A DNA stretch of 64,000 nucleotides from Allorhizobium pseudoryzae (lineage in GTDB: Bacteria; Pseudomonadota; Alphaproteobacteria; Rhizobiales; Rhizobiaceae): contig NZ_CP049243.1 of the NCBI RefSeq assembly GCF_011046245.1, forward strand, positions 1 through 64,000, written 5' to 3'. Below the pieces are notes generated by a model. That model was not told where the DNA came from and did no database searches. It saw nothing but the letters and a program-made list of their open reading frames with translations. Of this stretch, positions 62,957-64,000 are shown piece after piece (position 1 is the stretch's first letter; each line of letters starts with the position of its first letter). The translations under genes were made by a program, and so were the position numbers.

Positions 62957-63349
62957 TTGCCAGACCTCGCACATATTGCGACCTCTCTCGCAACGGATCC
63001 CTTGGCTGGCTTGCTGCTTGCCATCGCCCTCATAATCCCGGCGCAGAGACTCTGGTGGATCCACGCGCTACTAGCGGCCTTCCTTCTCATCCTGTCGCTG
63101 GCTTTCCACGACAAGCGTCACTTGTCCTTCGACAGCTATCTGGTCGGGCTCCTAGCCTTCGCCGCGGTTTCTCGGGACATTCCCAATCAGCCACTGCTCT
63201 ATCGCATCGGCATTTCCTGGTTTGCGTGCTTCGCGCTGATCTCGGCCGTCATCTACGCCGCAGGCGAACGCATCCAGCACAGGACTCCGCTCGAAAGACC
63301 TTTTTCCGAGCCGGCAATTTCAGCAGCATTGATCAAGAGGGACACCTGA
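62957..63349 (+). CDS. Hypothetical membrane protein
   Basis: A 130-residue protein starting with TTG directly after the previous stop. Three to four hydrophobic segments are seen (LLLAIALIIPA, WIHALLAAFLLILSLAF, YLVGLLAFAAV and WFACFALISAVIYAA). It belongs to the SNase-like operon. No family is recognised. Confidence 0.5.
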   Translation: MPDLAHIATSLATDPLAGLLLAIALIIPAQRLWWIHALLAAFLLILSLAFHDKRHLSFDSYLVGLLAFAAVSRDIPNQPLLYRIGISWFACFALISAVIYAAGERIQHRTPLERPFSEPAISAALIKRDT

Positions 63350-63350
63350 T

Positions 63351-63938
63351 ATGAAACCAGTGTTTTTTGCCGTGGCCGGTCTCGCGGCTCTTGCCATCTC
63401 TCCAGCATCTGCCAAGGCCGAGGATGCCACATGGGGTTGCCAGATCCTCTTGTGCGCAGCCTCACAAAGCCCGTCTTGGCATGGCGTCCCCTACTGCGTT
63501 CCCCCGATGAAAAGGCTCGTATCAGCTATGGCGAAGCCCGGCTTCTCCTGGCCGATCTGCCATGAAGCAAAAGCCGGAAAACCGGGCTATGAACCTTACG
63601 AGGAATGCCCTGCCGGCATGACCGCCGTTTCCTCCCGCACCGATGGGGATCGGCCGTTCTTGGGCCGTGACGACAATGATCAGTGCACGAAGACCGTCAA
63701 CCAGTGCAGCAACCGTGCCGCCTTCCGTACCCAATTTGGTGACAGCCAAGAAAACGAGCGCAAGGGTGTCACGATCCGGCAGATCAACCAGAACAACGAC
63801 AATGATGTTTTCAACCGAGACAATGGCTGCATGGTGCAGATTACTCAGCCCCGCCCTCGCCGCGCGGATCCTTATTATTTCGACATTCCGAACGATAAGG
63901 GCGTCAATCAGCGCGCTTGGTTCAACCTGAATGACTGA
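63351..63938 (+). CDS. Secreted Cys-rich hypothetical protein
   Basis: A 195-residue protein with a signal peptide (cleavage near SAKAE, about residue 22). Nine Cys residues lie in the mature part, including WGCQILLCAA, PYCVPPM, PICHEA and EECPAG. Such proteins accompany rhizobial T4SS genes; the function is unknown to me. It is 1 bp from the membrane protein gene upstream. Confidence 0.55.
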   Translation: MKPVFFAVAGLAALAISPASAKAEDATWGCQILLCAASQSPSWHGVPYCVPPMKRLVSAMAKPGFSWPICHEAKAGKPGYEPYEECPAGMTAVSSRTDGDRPFLGRDDNDQCTKTVNQCSNRAAFRTQFGDSQENERKGVTIRQINQNNDNDVFNRDNGCMVQITQPRPRRADPYYFDIPNDKGVNQRAWFNLND

Positions 63939-63947
63939 GTGGATGAC

Positions 63948-64000
63948 ATGAACAGCAACATTCTCATCGTAGCAGCCGCAGGTATTGGCATTCTCGCCGG
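63948..64000 (+). CDS. Partial ORF at the window edge
   Basis: A frame starts MNSNILIVAAAGIGILA and runs off the window. The hydrophobic start suggests a signal or membrane anchor. It follows the Cys-rich gene by 9 bp and probably continues the operon. Confidence 0.4.
   Translation, partial: MNSNILIVAAAGIGILA

Noticed and set aside
1..64000. CRISPR arrays, tRNA or rRNA genes
   Set aside because: No regularly spaced repeats, cloverleaf-like segments or rRNA-like sequence were noticed on either strand by eye.

Overview
The window reads as part of a large conjugative plasmid of the repABC type from an alphaproteobacterium, most likely Rhizobiaceae (Rhizobium, Agrobacterium, Ensifer or Shinella-like). 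The evidence is a complete repABC operon with an antisense RNA in the repB-repC gap, a FixL/FixJ/FixK-type oxygen regulatory set, a VirB/VirD4 type IV secretion system in rhizobial order, and high-GC codon use throughout. No rRNA, tRNA or CRISPR array was seen. The species is inference.

Layout. (1) 1-8.2 kb: fixL-fixJ and a degenerate receiver gene on the minus strand. Divergent from them are a DUF2946-like gene, a FixK-family activator, a FecBCD-type ABC importer and a convergent EamA exporter. (2) 8.4-17.1 kb: a complete nosRZDFYLX cluster for clade I (Tat-exported) nitrous oxide reductase, preceded by an FNR/FixK-type box. Similar boxes precede fixL and the DUF2946-fixK pair, so local O2-sensing genes probably control the nos genes. 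(3) 17.4-29.3 kb: accessory plasmid genes. These include an SRAP/YedK protease-like DNA-protein crosslinker, an I78 inhibitor, a zeta-like toxin with a small antitoxin, an XRE regulator, a DUF3846 gene with four small neighbours, and an RcgA/RcgR-like pair (HTH plus membrane protein, and an alpha/beta hydrolase). (4) 29.3-35.5 kb: a GGDEF-EAL protein, a chemoreceptor, a complete IS3-family (IS2 group) element with a 5-bp target duplication, and a truncated DUF736 gene. (5) 35.6-43 kb: a VbhA-like antitoxin and Fic protein, ArdC antirestriction protein, repABC, and an XRE protein with an AT-hook tail. (6) 43-48 kb: a VirC1/VirC2-like operon, a predicted oriT with an RP4-like nic core, a MobC-like protein and a MOBP-type relaxase. 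(7) 48-61 kb: virD4, virB11, 10, 9, 8, 6, 7-like, 5, a second transglycosylase, 4, 3, 2 and 1 on the minus strand. (8) 61.1-64 kb: a divergent operon of three secreted nuclease-fold (SNase-like) proteins and two further envelope proteins, with a truncated ORF at the window edge.

How the parts work together (inference from the layout): the predicted nic site puts virC-like, rep, ardC and vbhA-fic in the leading region, and the relaxase and T4SS genes enter last. The plasmid would spread by its own T4SS and give the recipient N2O respiration with its own oxygen sensor. The most unusual local points are the Fic module (degenerate Fic and VbhA motifs, an intrinsic terminator between antitoxin and toxin, and an arginine-rich C-terminal tail resembling that of the relaxase), the triple SNase-like operon, and the membrane-tethered HTH protein paired with a hydrolase.
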